Assembly (NCBI RefSeq): GCF_048564905.1
Contig: NC_133023.1
Location: forward strand, 74,868,453 to 74,932,452
Origin: Vicugna pacos
Taxonomy: Eukaryota > Chordata > Mammalia > Artiodactyla > Camelidae
Direction: 5' to 3'
DNA length: 64,000 bases
Numbering within the stretch: the first letter of the stretch is position 1; each line of letters begins with the position of its first letter. Under the pieces are notes generated by a model. That model was not told the origin of the DNA. It worked only from the letters and a program-made list of their open reading frames with translations, and searched no databases. The position numbers were made by a program, and so were the translations under genes. Shown here piece after piece: positions 1 to 11,450 of this stretch.

Positions 1-3000
1 ACTAGAGGAAAAAAGAGCAAATTAAATTCAAAGCAGAATAAAATGCATAGTAAGAATCAAAGCAGAAATCAATGAAACTGAAAACAGGAAATCAATAGAG
101 AAAACTGACAAAACCAAAAGTTATGTCTTTGAAAAAAATCAATAAAATCAGGATGTCTCGAGCCAGGCCAACTAAGAAAAAAAAATAGAAAAGACACAAA
201 TTATTAATATCAGAAATGACAGAAAGGACATTGCTACAGATCCTGTGGAAATTAAAAGGGTAATAAAAGAATATTATAAATAACTTTTATGCCAAAAAAA
301 TTGATAACCTAGATGAAATGACCCAATTCTTTGAAAGATACAATCTGCCAAAATTTACATAAGAAGAAATAAAAATTTTTGCCTATATCTATTAAAGAAA
401 TTGAATAAATAATTAATAACTTTCCAAAACAGAAAACACAAGACCCAGGTAGGTTCACTGGAGAAATCTACAAACATTAGTGAATAAATTATATCAATTC
501 TCTACATTGTCTTCCAGATGACAGAAGCAGAGGGAATATTTCCTGAGTCTTTCTATGAGGCCCTAATACCAAAACCAGAAAAAAGATGTTATAAGAAAAG
601 AAAACTGTAGACCAATCTCTCTCATGAACATAGATATAAAAATCCTCAACAAAATATTGGCAAGTAAAATCTAACAAGACTTATTTACCACAACCAAGTG
701 GGGTAATCACAGGTATACAAGACTGGTTTAACATTCAAAAATCAATTAATGTAATCCATCACATCAAGAGGCTAAAAAAGGAAAACCACATGATAATATC
801 AATAGATGCAGAAAAAGCATTTGACAGAACCTAACACTCATTCATGATGAAAGAGCTCAGTAAATTAGGAATAGAGGGGAGCTTCTTCAACTAGATAAAG
901 AACATTTACAAAAAATCTATAGCAAACATCACACTTAATAGTGAGGAACTTGAAATTTTCCCACTAAGATCAGGAATAAGGCAAGGATGTCCTCTCTCAC
1001 CACTCCTTTTCAACAACATACTAGAAGTCCTAGCTAGTGTAATAAGACAAGAAAAGGAGAGAAAATATATATAGATTTGGAAATAAAATTGTCTTTATTC
1101 ATAGATGACATGCTCATCTATGTAGAAAATCTGAAAGAATTGACATACAAAAAAATTTCCTGGAACAAATCAATCATTTTCCTGTATACCAGATGAACAA
1201 GTGGAGTTTAAAATTTAAAAAACACACTATCATTTACATTAGCAACCCCCAAAAATGAACTACTTATATTTAAATCTAAAAAAATGTAGAAGATTTATAT
1301 GAGGAAAACTGCAAGCTCTAATGAAAGATCCCAAAGAAGAATTATTCAAAAATTGGAGAGATAATCTATGTTTATGGATAGGAAGACTGTCAAGATGTCA
1401 GTTCTTTCCAACTTGATATATAGATTCTATGCAATCAAAATCAAAATCCCAGCAAGTTAATTTGTGGATATTGACACACTAATTCTAAAGTTATATGGAG
1501 AAGCAAAAGACCTAGAATAGTCAACTCAATGTTGAAGAACAAGTTGGAGGACAAACACCCCCTGAGTTAAGACTTACTACAAAGCTATAGTCACCAAGAC
1601 AATGGGGTATCGGTGAAAGAATAGACAAGTGGATCAAAGTAACAGATTAGAGAGTCCAGATATAAATAGAGTCAACCAATCTTTGAAAGATGAGCAAGGG
1701 CAATACAATGAAATGAAACAAAGGGTCTTTTCAATAAATGATGCTGGCTGGAAGAACTGGGCATCCACAAGAAAAAAATGAATCTAGACACAGACCTTGT
1801 ACCCTTTACAAAAGTAATTTCATGAAAGATTAAAACTAAATGTAAAATGCAAAATTATAAAATTCCTAAAAGATAATGTAGAAGAAAACCTAGATGACCT
1901 TGTATGTAGTAATGACTTTTTAGATACAGCACCTATAGTGTGATACGTGAAAGAAATCATTAATAAGCTAGACTTCATTAAAATCAAAATCTGATTTGCA
2001 AAAGAGAATGTCAAGACAATGACAAGCCAAGCCACAGATTGAGAAAACATATTTGTAAAAGACACATCTGATAAAAGACTTGTACCCAAAATTTCAAAGA
2101 ACTTTTAAAACTCAACAGGAGAATGAAAAACCCAATTTAAAAATGGGCAGAAATCTAAACAGATATGTCACCACAGCAGACATATGGATAGCAAGTAAGC
2201 ATATGAAAAGATGTTAAAAGTCATATATCATCAGAGAATTGCAAACTAAAACAATGAGACACCACTATACACCTATTAGAGTGACCTAAACTCAAAACAC
2301 TGAGAACACCAAATGCTGGTGAGGATGTGGAGCAACAGGAACTCTCATTCATTGCTGGTGGGAATGCAAAATGGTACAGCCACTTTGGAAGACAGTTTGT
2401 AGTTGTTTCTTACAAAAGTAAACACACTCTTACCATGTGATCCAGCCACCTCACTCCTTGATATTTGCCCAAATGAACGGAGAACTTAAGTCTACCCAAA
2501 AACCTGCACTCAGATGTTTATAGCAGCTTTATTCATAGCTGGCAAAATTTGGAAGCAACTAAGATATTTGTCAGTAGGTGATTGGATTAAAAAAAATAAT
2601 AAAGTGGTACATCCTGACAATGGAAAGTTATTTAGAGCTAAATAGAAATATGCTAACAAATCATGAAAAAATATGGAAGAAATTTAAATGTATATTAAGT
2701 AAAAGAAGCCAATCTAAAAAGGATATATACATACTTTATGATTCCAACTCTATGACAGTCTGAAAAAGGCAAACGCTACAGAGACTAAAAATATCAATTG
2801 TTGCCTAGGCTTAGGGAGAATGGAGGTGTGAATAGGCAAAACACAGAGGATTTTCAGGACAGTGAAACTATTCTGTGTGATACTCTGATGGTAGATACAT
2901 GACATACATTTGTACATAGAATCTACAACACCAAGAGTGAACCCTGATGTAAACTATGGACTTTGAGTGATAATAGTGTGTCATTATAGGCTCATCAACT

Positions 3001-3145
3001 GTAACAAATGTACCACATGTTGTTAATGAGGGAAGTTGTGTGTGTGTGTGGGGAGGGTAGTGGGTATAAGGGAACTCTCTCTACCTTCCCCTCAGTTTTG
3101 CTATGAATCTAAAACCCTTCAAAAAATTAAAGTTTGTTTATTTAA
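1..3145 (+). mobile_element. LINE-1 (old L1M type), 5'-truncated ORF2 plus 3' UTR
   Basis: A long L1 remnant in sense orientation that enters from the left window edge. Reverse-transcriptase landmarks are readable in short stretches: an AEKAFDRT-like block near 808-830, [14 protein letters not shown] near 972-1015 and FIDDMLIY near 1094-1122 (usually FADD in L1). The C-terminal ORF2 region with the usual 'small sample, hot water-like' L1 tail wording (GNAKWYSHFGRQF-like) is near 2360-2400. The 3' UTR ends in a G-rich block, then CTGAATCTAAAACC-like sequence and an A-rich tail near 3120-3145, as in L1MA/L1MB families. The reading frame is broken many times, so the copy is inactive. The subfamily is my judgement by memory; L1 identity is secure. 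Confidence 0.93.
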
Positions 3146-3329
3146 AAAAGTGATATTCAAGTGTGAAGTAATATTAGATTGACAAATGATCCCCATTTGC
3201 CCAGAATGATCCCATTTGTGCCTATGTTCTGGTATAATTTTTTAAAATTATAGGGGGTATCCCTTTCTCTCTCAAAGTGGCCCAGCTGGGATAAAAAAAT
3301 GTGTGCCCACCCCCCTCCAATTATCATCC
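3146..3329. other. Unassigned spacer
   Basis: Short AT-rich stretch between the L1 tail and a hAT fragment. I recognise nothing in it. Confidence 0.5.
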
Positions 3330-3515
3330 AGTCTTTTCTTGGCACAGTATCATTTGAGGTATAACAGTTTTTCCCAAACATCTTGTACAAAAATTTAAAA
3401 ATTCAGATCCCTCCCTTAGAGATTTTGATTCAGTAGTTCTGGGATAAGGTCTGGAAACCTATACTCTCAAGTGTATCCCTGTGGATTTGCATGATCACAA
3501 GGCATTAAACCAAAG
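3330..3515 (+). mobile_element. hAT-Charlie MITE fragment, MER5A-like
   Basis: The core GAGATTTTGATTCAGTAGTT followed by a GG-rich block and a TTTGCAT motif matches the middle of the MER5A consensus as I remember it. The ends are eroded and no 8-bp target duplication is clear. This is a non-autonomous DNA transposon that predates the placental radiation; family assignment is moderate. Confidence 0.55.
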
Positions 3516-5017
3516 ACTTGATTTAGGTTACTTTGAATTTCATGCAAAACTGTCATGCTTTGGTTATGTATTTGGATTAAGGATGGCTCCGGTCATGGAA
3601 GGTTTCTTGCAGCAGTCCACCAAAAATCATGTCATTCTGACAAATTCACATTTTATCTTGATAATAATTGGGTCTGGAGTGGTTCCCATAAAATTGAGTA
3701 CATATTAGGACCTGGGAATGTGTCATTATTTTAGCAAAGATAACACAATGAAGTCTGAGAATAGCAACCCACATATCTATACTACTTTCTTTTCTCCTTA
3801 TTGCAAAAATGTAAGCTTCATTTTCTGAGGTATGTTAACTCTCCCTCTAAGAATATTGATGAATAATTTGCAAAAAGAAATACAGAGCTGTAAATGGGGG
3901 AGAAAAATCCAAGTTACTGGCTAATCATCAGATTTGAAGATTGTCGTTACAATTGCAACTCAAAATTATTGTTTTCTTTTCTTAACAAATAATTTAGCTA
4001 GTTGTGTTCTTGTTTGGGACATAAAAGACTATAGATGTTATGTCTGAGCAAACCAATTTTATCAATTACCTCAAGCCTCTGACAAGACCTACGTACCGTA
4101 CTCTATTTTGTTACCCAAGTACAAATGCAGAGCAAGGCAAAACCTTCGGAATACAAACCCTTTCATGGATTTGTTTGCAAAAGCCTTTGTCTGGAGGTGT
4201 CTCTGTTAAATAGCACACACGGTATAAAGACATCTCTTATTCATGTCTACTTCACTGGGTGGCCAAGCTGAAACAAAGATCACATTTCAAGCATGCCGTG
4301 CTGGGTATGACATGCTGAGAACTGTGCAGAATTTCATCATTTCCATCCTTTTAACTTAATACAAAAATGCAAAGAGTATAGATCAAAAGCTTTTCATTCT
4401 GTTTCAAATTATATCTTTCTTTCCAAAATTGTTATTTTGACATGTTTAGTACTGTTTCCTGTCCAGTAAAAAAAAAAGAAAAAAGAAAATATTTGCCCCA
4501 AATCCTACATAATTGTGCTCTGTTATGCAATTTGAATTCAAAGGATAGATAAACCTGGCTAGTAACAGATGCTGCTGCAGTGGTTGGAATTTGGCCAATG
4601 CAAAGCAAGCTTGAACATGTTCACATGACCAAGTGAGAGCTCTATAAAAATTCTATGCAACTTTTCTATCTAATTACTCTATTATGTTTCAAGTAATCAC
4701 AATGCTGTGCATTTTTTTTTGAATGGGAGAGAAAATTGAATATGCCTTGTTAGAGTAAATAAAGAAAGGAAACTAACAATCACCACCTCACTAGGAAAAA
4801 AAGAAAAGAACAGCTGTTGAAATGTGAACAATCTTTTCCCTATAAATGTTCAATAATAATTTTTTATATCTTCCTTATAAGTAAGCAAGTATTTTATATT
4901 CTCTATAAATTACCAAAATACAATTTTATTCCTCAGTTGGATTTGAAAGTGTATATTCATGAAAGAAGATAAAAACTTGTGAAAACTAGAATTATTTAAT
5001 GGAGTACAACTGCAACA

Positions 5018-5020
<3 letters not shown>
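3516..5020. other. Unassigned sequence, no recognised repeat
   Basis: About 1.5 kb with no LINE, LTR or DNA-transposon signature that I recognise and no convincing exon. 4080-4330 is somewhat less AT-rich, with a TTTGCAAAAGCCTTTGTC segment and AACAAAG-type motifs (possible SOX/TCF sites). That could be chance or a conserved non-coding element; I cannot tell without an alignment. Confidence 0.4.

Positions 5021-5062
<42 letters not shown>
5021..5062. repeat. (TG)n microsatellite
   Basis: An uninterrupted TG run of about 17 units, then one TATG interruption near the end. Length is likely polymorphic. Confidence 0.97.
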
Positions 5063-5769
5063 GGAGGGAGTAAGGGGAATAGTATCAGCTGCTAATCTAT
5101 TTCTAGAAAAATATACCTTATTTAATTATCTTAAAATTAAAAATTTTTAAGTCAAGGTGCTATTTATTCATAAAAATCCTGATTTTCAGCAATTGAAAAA
5201 TTAGATCTGTCGTCATGGTGCCTGCATCCCTTTAGGGTACCAATTAGCAAGAGCTGAGGAGCTGCTGTGTTTCAGACAGGATCTGTCTGTTCTAGGATAC
5301 CACAGTCCCCACCGCTCCCCATTGTGTTCATGTCAATGCAGACAAGTGCCAGTTCCTGATAGGCTTCACTCATTTCTGTTATTTGCCTTCTTCCTGGAGG
5401 CATTTGAGTTTATAATTTGGGCATATCAACAATTTTCAAAAGTGCCCTGAAGGATGGTAGGGTTCTCATGGCAGTGCTTGCTGTCAAGATTGACAGGAAG
5501 CTAAATGAGTGGGCTTTGGGAGTCTTCACATCTTCACTACAAAAGCTTTGTTTTTACTCCTTTTAGATATTAGAGTTTCTGGTCATGATTTTTTAAAACA
5601 AATTTCTGGGAATATAAAAAGAAAATTTGGAGAAGCCATTGCTTTTGATCAGTGGCCTCCAACATGTTTTATATATTATTATTGAACCCCTTCTATACTA
5701 ATTGATAATTTAAAAATCCTCTTGGGAATATATAAAAAAATTTTGTTATTTTTGCATACACAGTGATTG
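5063..5769. other. Unassigned sequence
   Basis: No recognisable repeat, exon or RNA gene. Composition is ordinary AT-rich intergenic DNA. Confidence 0.4.
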
Positions 5770-6177
5770 TGATGGTTAGTTTTATGTGCAAACTTGGGTA
5801 GGATGTAGTACTCAGTTATTTAATGAAATATTAATCTAGGCGCTGCTGTGAAGGTATTTTGTAGATGTGGTTAGCCTCTACAATCAGCTGACTTTAAGCA
5901 AAAGAGATGATCTTAGTAATATAGGTGGGCCTTATCCAACCCACTGAAGGCCTTAGGAACAAAAACTATAGAAACTGAGGTTTCCTGGAGAAGAAATTCT
6001 GCCTGAAGACTGCAGCATCAACTCCTGCCTGAGTCTCCGGCCTGCCAGTCTCCTTTATGAATTTTGAACTTGCCAGCCCTACAATGATATGAGCTAATTC
6101 CTTAAAAAAAAAAATCTCTCTCAATATATACATATCTCCTACCGGTTCTGGTTCTCTGGAGAACCCTGACTGATAGT
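5770..6177 (+). mobile_element. Solo LTR-like element (MaLR/ERVL-type, family uncertain)
   Basis: A fossil of about 408 bp starting TGATGGTTAGTTTTATGTG and ending GGAGAACCCTGACTGATAG. In between it has a GGTGGGCCTTATCCAACCC block and a GAGCTAATTCCTTAAAA block before the pyrimidine-rich part. This is a common mammalian repeat whose consensus I recognise but cannot name with certainty. The A-rich and CTCTCTC segment near the 3' end sits where the LTR polyadenylation region would be. It is old and diverged, and no flanking internal sequence is present. Confidence 0.6.
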
Positions 6178-6562
6178 TAGATTATGTAAAAATAATTTTA
6201 AGTTAAAAATCATTTTAGATTACTGTATTATTAAATATTGCATTATAAAGTTTACTTTAAATTCTGTTGTATATCTTAGATATTTATTAAATATAGACTT
6301 TTATTTTTCCCATTTGAAATGCTATTATTCAATTTTAAGCAATTATGTGAGAAAAAGTATGGTTTGCTTGTATATAAATAGCATATATTATGTTTGTGTT
6401 TGAGGAGCAACTGTATATTAACATGTAAATTGATTAAAATGTAAATGTAATTTTGCATTATAGAATCAAAATAGTCAAAATGTTTTTATGAAATTATATT
6501 CAGAATTCTTATGTGTTTTGCTTACAGAAATCAAATAATTTCTTTTCATAATTACTCCCAAC
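6178..6562. other. Unassigned AT-rich spacer
   Basis: Very AT-rich (long runs of A and T); nothing recognised. Confidence 0.4.
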
Positions 6563-7073
6563 TGTGAAGGGACAAATCATTTTCCTTCTACCATCCTATG
6601 TTCTTGGCTTTAGACCCCTTTCCTTGCAATAGAGGACAGATTAACAGGAGAAAAATGAACGGAAGTTTAAAAACATGCTTGCATCCTATATACATGGGAG
6701 AGACACAGGAAAACTGAGTAACTCCTTGAAATGGCCCAAGCTTAAAAACCATCTCCAGCTAAAGACAAAAGATGGTATTGGGGGTGGGGAGTCAGGGTGA
6801 ACAGGAAAAGCACTGTAAATAAGCGCATGGTTGTTATGCAGATTTAAGACTCTGCTTTTTCCATTAACAAGAGTTCCTAGAGATTTAGTCATCCTCCTCT
6901 TACTGGTATGGAGAAGGGGACACCCTTACAAATGGAGATTTTCCTTCTAAATGTAAATTTCCCTCATAAAAGGTCACCTACTATTTTCAGAGATTCTCCT
7001 GTGTCTGAAGCCTTAAAAAAATAATCAGCCTCAAAGATACATATTTGGGGATGGCATATTCTGCTCCCCTTCA
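6563..7073 (-). mobile_element. Solo LTR, class I type, window family A (copy 1)
   Basis: Related by direct comparison to 31056-31628, 33954-34486 and 52682-53172. Shared blocks are a TTTTCCTTCTACCATCC-type 3' end, a GACAGATTAACAGGAGAAA block (antisense of the post-polyA 'TTAATCTGTC' region) and a GGGGATGGCATATTCTG-type 5' end. Flanks CAAC and CCAC are a near-match for a 4-bp target duplication. A fossil solo LTR with no coding content. Confidence 0.7.
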
Positions 7074-7244
7074 CCACCCATTATGATAATACTCAAAAGA
7101 TTTTTCATTCTGCAAAAGATAAATTGTTATTTTATGTGATATTTTTTCCAAATAAACATAAGGGAAAACAATTACATTTGTCTTTAAATTTTTTTATGCA
7201 CTGTTCTTTGAAGTACTTGTGATATCTCGAGCTTCTACATATAC
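7074..7244. other. Unassigned spacer
   Basis: No recognised element. Confidence 0.4.
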
Positions 7245-7340
7245 TTTCAAAAATTAATTTTATTAAGGCATAATTTGCATTTCATAAACTACACCCATTG
7301 TAAGTATTCAATTCAATAACTTTTAGTAAGTGTATAAAAT
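7245..7340 (-). mobile_element. LINE-1 fragment (antisense), left half split by a solo LTR
   Basis: Contains the TTTTATTAAGGCATAATTTGC / TAAACTACACCCATTGTAAG wording of the antisense tail of older L1 families ('ATAATTCACATACCATAAAATTCACCC' type). Its continuation is found at 7828-8035, beyond the LTR at 7345-7823. Confidence 0.7.
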
Positions 7341-7344
7341 TATC

Positions 7345-7823
7345 TGTGAACGAAAAATACTGCAAACCATATCAGTAAACAAAGAATGCTGAAGCCATCA
7401 AGTCATCAGCGGCTGCCGCCAACCCCCAGTGAAGACAGGCCTGCAGCTTGGCCTCTGCAGCCACTCACAATGGTGCACCCTGAGGGGACTCAGAATAAGA
7501 AAGGACAGGATACTGGCCCTAGATGGCTAGGTGCTTGTCAAAGGAACGAATTCAATGAGCCCAAACGTTTGCTTCCTCCCCTACATAGAAAAGCAGTAAA
7601 CTCTTTAACTTGAGGTGCCTGGTTTTCTTTAGTTAACAAGTGATCTTGTACTGTTCCGACTACCTAGTCTTTGTTGTAAAGCTCGCATATATCCTAGCTC
7701 CGCCCCTACCTCTTCGGAGCAGTCCCTCAGAGCGATGTGAGAGGCTGTCATCCCGGCTCGAGTCCTCCTGCCAAATAAAACATCACTCTCAACTTTTAGG
7801 CTGTGCATTTATTTCAGTTAACA
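7345..7823 (+). mobile_element. Solo LTR of a young class I-like ERV, with 4-bp target duplication
   Basis: A 479-bp LTR beginning TGTGAACGAAAAATACTGC and ending TTTCAGTTAACA. It is flanked on both sides by TATC (7341-7344 and 7824-7827), as expected for a 4-bp-duplicating retrovirus integrase. Inside are a CGCATATATCC TATA-like block near 7685 and an AATAAA polyadenylation signal at 7774-7779, followed by the R/U5 end. It is GC-richer and less decayed than its surroundings. It resembles LTRs I remember from ruminant ERVs. No internal viral sequence remains. Confidence 0.88.
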
Positions 7824-7827
7824 TATC

Positions 7828-8035
7828 CAACTTCCCCACAATCCAGTTTTAGAAGATTTTATCATACCCAAAACTTTTCTTAAGCCCACTTGCCATCACT
7901 CCCCACTCCCATCCCCAGTCCTGGAGACCCACCGTTCTGCCTTTTGACTCTACAGTACATAAGCTTTAGTGTTAGCAACTTCTATATCTGGTTGACATCA
8001 CATTGAGGCAAATACATAGAATTATTACCATATTT
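7828..8035 (-). mobile_element. LINE-1 fragment (antisense), right half
   Basis: Continues the split L1: the ATCCAGTTTTAGAAGATTTT and CACTCCCCACTCCCATCCCC segments correspond to the 'CAACCATC... CCCCAGCCCCTGGCAACC' part of antisense L1 tails. Removing the LTR and one TATC joins both halves smoothly. Confidence 0.68.
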
Positions 8036-8036
8036 A

Positions 8037-8580
8037 TGCTTTTGAAACCGAGCAGGACCCTGTGGTACAAATCCTTTCTACATCTTTGTTTCGTGTTTGT
8101 ATGGAATAGGCTTTATTTAGCCTCCCAGACCTTCCCCGAGTTCCAAAGGACAAATTCAAACAGTTTTTAATTAGGAAAGTAAGGGAATGCAGAAACAAGG
8201 GAAGAGCAGTCAAGAAACAATAGTGCAGCCTTGGGACAGGGTCCTGGTGCATCCTCAAGGGATACACAGAACAATATATTTGAGTTCTTCGCAGGAACAG
8301 AGGCCCCCACGCAGGTGGAGGATGGGAACTTCAGGCTGAGCACAAGGTTCCTAGAGCACCGCCCTGTTACCTCATCCCCAACCAAACAAAAGAAAGTCAC
8401 ACACCCCACATTTTGCTTATTAAAACTTTCTCCCTGAAAACCATCAAGGAGCTTCTGGATTTTGAGCACAAGCCACCTGCTCTCCTTGCACGGCCCTGTA
8501 ATAAACCTTTCTGTGCTCCAAACTCCGTTTTGATTTGTTTGGCCTCATTGTGTGTTGGGCACACAAACTTGCATCTCGCA
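8037..8580 (+). mobile_element. Solo LTR, ERV class I-like (different family)
   Basis: A fossil LTR of about 540 bp. The 3' part has CGGCCCTGTAATAAACC (AATAAA at about 8502), then TTTGTTTGGCCTCATTGTGTG and a terminal CTTGCATCTCGCA. Upstream are a CACCGCCCTGTTACCTCA block and a TATTAAAACTTTC TATA-like block near 8418. The 5' boundary and target duplication are not clear. Not related by eye to the LTR at 7345. Confidence 0.7.
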
Positions 8581-8660
8581 ATAATTTTATTCAACAGATA
8601 TTTACTAAGCACCTATTCAATATGTGCTACAGTGGTAGATATATTTTATATCCATCATGG
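8581..8660 (-). mobile_element. L2 LINE, antisense 3' end (short)
   Basis: TTTTATTCAACAGATATTTACTAAGC-type wording is the reverse complement of the L2 3' tail ('CTCAATAAATATTTGTTGAATGAA'). Confidence 0.55.
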
Positions 8661-9114
8661 TATAAACAGTTGAAAGAAGGAAGAATGAGTTGAAATGCAA
8701 TTGGAAATCTCACGAGTTAGGGGGGACAAAGTAATAGTAGCTCTCTAGCTCATGGAATCTTTATTATGAATGCATATTAAGATGTATAACTTAGAATATG
8801 AATAATATAAATTGGTAAAATGGTCAGAATCATCACATTGTCTACTGAGTTGAGTGACTACAGTATGAACATGCTCATTAGATATCTACCAAGTGTTACA
8901 TGTATTAACACAATATGCCCTCAGATGTTCTTAAATAACTCCATTTTATGGGGAATAATTAAATAATTCCTTTAATTTGTGACTTATGAAACAGAAAAGC
9001 AACATATCCAAATTAATAACTGCTCTACAAAAATACACTGTAGCACTTCTAGGTTTCTTTAAGGTTTGGACCCATAATAGCACATTTTTTTTAGTCTTAC
9101 TGGTTATGTTCAAC
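8661..9114. other. Unassigned sequence (possible decayed MIR near 8870-9010)
   Basis: 8870-9010 has wording weakly like an antisense MIR (ACCAAGTGTTACATGTATTAA, CTCCATTTTATGGGG). The rest is unrecognised. Confidence 0.35.
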
Positions 9115-9204
9115 ATTATTCATTGATTGAATTATTCAATAGACATTCTTTTCTTCCTTCCCACACTATTCTAGATGCTGGCATATCAGTATTGAACACA
9201 GTTA
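9115..9204 (-). mobile_element. L2 LINE (antisense), 3' end, split by L1
   Basis: ATTCATTGATTGAATTATTCAATAGAC followed by ATTCTAGATGCTGGCATATC and GTATTGAACACAG is the antisense L2 3' tail ('TTCTAGGCGCTGGGGATACAGCAGTGAACA'). The element resumes at 9777. Confidence 0.75.
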
Positions 9205-9776
9205 CTGCTATTCTGAATTTTATATATATATATAGAGAGAGAATAATAAATTTAAAATTTTGCTGTAAATGGCGTTATGTTGTCGGTTTTTATGGCTGAA
9301 TAGTATTCCATTGTATAAATATACCACATCTTCTTTGTTCCTGGAGAATGTCATTCTAAGTGAAGTAAGCCAGAGAGAGAAAGAAAAATACCATATGAGA
9401 TCGCTCACATGTGGAATCTAAAAAAAAAAAAGAGAAGAAGTAGAAGAAGAACATAAATACAAAACAGAAATAGACTCATAGACGTAGAATACAAACTTGT
9501 GGTTGCCCAGGGGGTGAGGGGTGGGAAGGGGCAGACTTGGATTTCAAAATTTGTATCTACTGACAGGCATATGCTGAATAGATAAACAAGATTATACTGT
9601 ATAGCACAGGGAAATATATATAAGATCTTGTGGTAGCTCACAGCAAAAAAAAAAATGTGACAATGAATATATGTATAACTGAAAAATTGTGCTCTACACT
9701 GGAATTTGACACAACATTGTCAAATGACTATAACTCAATAAAAAATGTTAAAAAATTTTTAAATAAATTAAAATTT
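9205..9776 (+). mobile_element. Young 3'-truncated-type L1 tail, cetartiodactyl subfamily
   Basis: Contains the recognisable ORF2 end and 3' UTR of recent cetartiodactyl L1: GGCTGAATAGTATTCCATTG, AGTGAAGTAAGCCAGAGAG, ATACCATATGAGATCGCTC, AACTTGTGGTTGCCCAGG, TGTATAGCACAGGG and a terminal ACACAACATTGTCAAATGAC with an A-rich tail. It lacks a stretch between about 9340 and 9345 compared with other copies, so it is internally deleted or 5'-inverted. It sits inside an antisense L2. Confidence 0.9.
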
Positions 9777-10930
9777 TTAAGAAATACATGAAGACAAATA
9801 AAGCAGGGTAAGGGAATAGAGAGTGAAGGGAGATGGGAAAGTGGCTTATTTGAGTAGCTTGGCCAAGGAAATTTTTTTTGAGATGGTATCATTTGAGCAA
9901 ACCTTGAATGAAACAGAGGAGTAAGAGATGCAGTGTCTAGAGGAAGAGCAACTCAAGGTAAGATAATTCCTACAGAGGCCCTAAAGCAAAATTCTGCTTG
10001 CTAAATTTAAGGTATAGCAGGCAGCCAGGGTGGCTAGTACTGAGTGAGACAGGAGGACAGAATTGGATATGAGATCAGAAAAGAAGGCAGGGGCAAGATC
10101 ATGTGTGCCTTGTAGACCAGACCAAGAAATTAGATTTTATTCTGAGTGACATGAGAAACCACTGAAGTGTTTGGAGTAGAAGAGTGCCATGATCAAATTT
10201 ACATTTTAAAAGGTTCACTCTGGCTTCTGGGTAGAGAATTGACAGCTGAGGAGAAGTGGGTAGGGGTTGAAGCCAAGAGACTAATTCGAAAATTAATACT
10301 TCATGATGATTTTAGACTAGGATGGTACAAGTAGAGGCTGTAAGAAGTGGGTAGATTCTGGATAATCTGTATTTTGAGTATAAGGCCAACAGGATTTGCT
10401 GGTATGTGTGATGTATGTATGTATGTGTGTATGTGTGTTGCGGGTTGTAAAGAAAAGTCAGGTGACACTAAGGATTTTGTCCCAAGTAACAAGAAGAATG
10501 AAGTTGCCGTTAACTGAGTTGGAAAAGTCTGTGAGCCAGGCTGGTTCGGAGGTGTTAAGAATCAAGAGTTTCATTTGGGACGTAATTTATTTGAACTGTC
10601 TGCTATGCATCAAAATGGAGATGCTGAGCAGGAAATTAGATTGAATCTGGAATTCACGGTAGAGATCAAGGCTGGAGATTTAATTTTAGGAGGTTTCCGT
10701 ATAGAGATGGTATTATAAAGCCATAGGCCTGAATGAGATCATCCAAGACACGAATGTAAATAGAAGAGGAGAGAAGCGGTCTCAGGATTTAAACTCGGAA
10801 AACCACAATGTTTAGTGGTCTGGGAGGTGAGGAAGATCCAACAAAGGGTATTAAAAAGAAACAGCCAAGAACATTGACAGAGAATAAATAATGGTCTCCT
10901 TGCAGCCAAGCGAAGAAAATAAATCTCCAT
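9777..10930 (-). mobile_element. L2 LINE (antisense), long body
   Basis: About 1.15 kb matching the reverse complement of L2 from its 3' part toward its RT domain. Landmarks in order: CATTTGAGCAAACCTTGAATG, GTGTGCCTTGTAGACCAGACC, AAAAGGTTCACTCTGGCTTC, GCCAACAGGATTTGCTGG, AGTTGCCGTTAACTGAGTTGG and TGGTATTATAAAGCCATAGG. Together with 9115-9204 it forms one L2 interrupted by the L1. A GTAT/GTGT-rich patch at about 10400-10440 is internal slippage. Confidence 0.85.
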
Positions 10931-11063
10931 TTATAATCACTGTTATACGACAGGGACAATGGGTACAAAACATTACCAGAAACTGTTATTAATATTAAAA
11001 AATTGAAGTTTCCCAGGATGTATCAACCTGTGGGAGCAAACCAGATCAAGACAATATTAGGAC
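10931..11063. other. Unassigned spacer
   Basis: Sequence between L2 and the provirus; nothing recognised. Confidence 0.4.
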
Positions 11064-11450
11064 TGTTAAAAAACAAAATTCAACTGAATAAATTTTTTAA
11101 AGATCTTATTGGCTTTCTTCAACAATTCATGAATTGAGCAGCATCCCAAGTAGGAAATAGAAAGTAGTTCCAAAGAGCTGAACAAAATGGGAGACTTTTA
11201 CAGGCAGAGGGGGAAGGGAGAAGGAAAGAACAGAGTATTTCATTTTTCTTTGGAGGTTGGAAGGGGTCTAGCAGGTGAATTACCTCACTACTGCTGACCA
11301 CAAAACTCCAGATTGACTAATTTAAGATTTACTTCCTTAAATTCCTGGGGGAGGTTGAAATTGCAATTAGGTTCCCTATTACATCTTAGTTTGCTGGCAT
11401 GGGGCTTGGCACAGATGACTCCATTTCGGGTCCACTGTCTCTTTTTTTTT
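11064..11450 (-). repeat. 3' LTR of the class I provirus
   Basis: Starts (plus-strand view) TGTTAAAAAACAAAATTC, identical over its first 19 bases to the partner at 18388. It shares AAAGATCTTATTGGCTTT, AATGGGAGACTTTTA (TATA-side region) and CATTTCGGG near the far end. Confidence 0.85.

Noticed and set aside
8167-8673. Several overlapping open frames on both strands
   Set aside because: All lie in the solo LTR at 8037-8580 and reflect its higher GC content.
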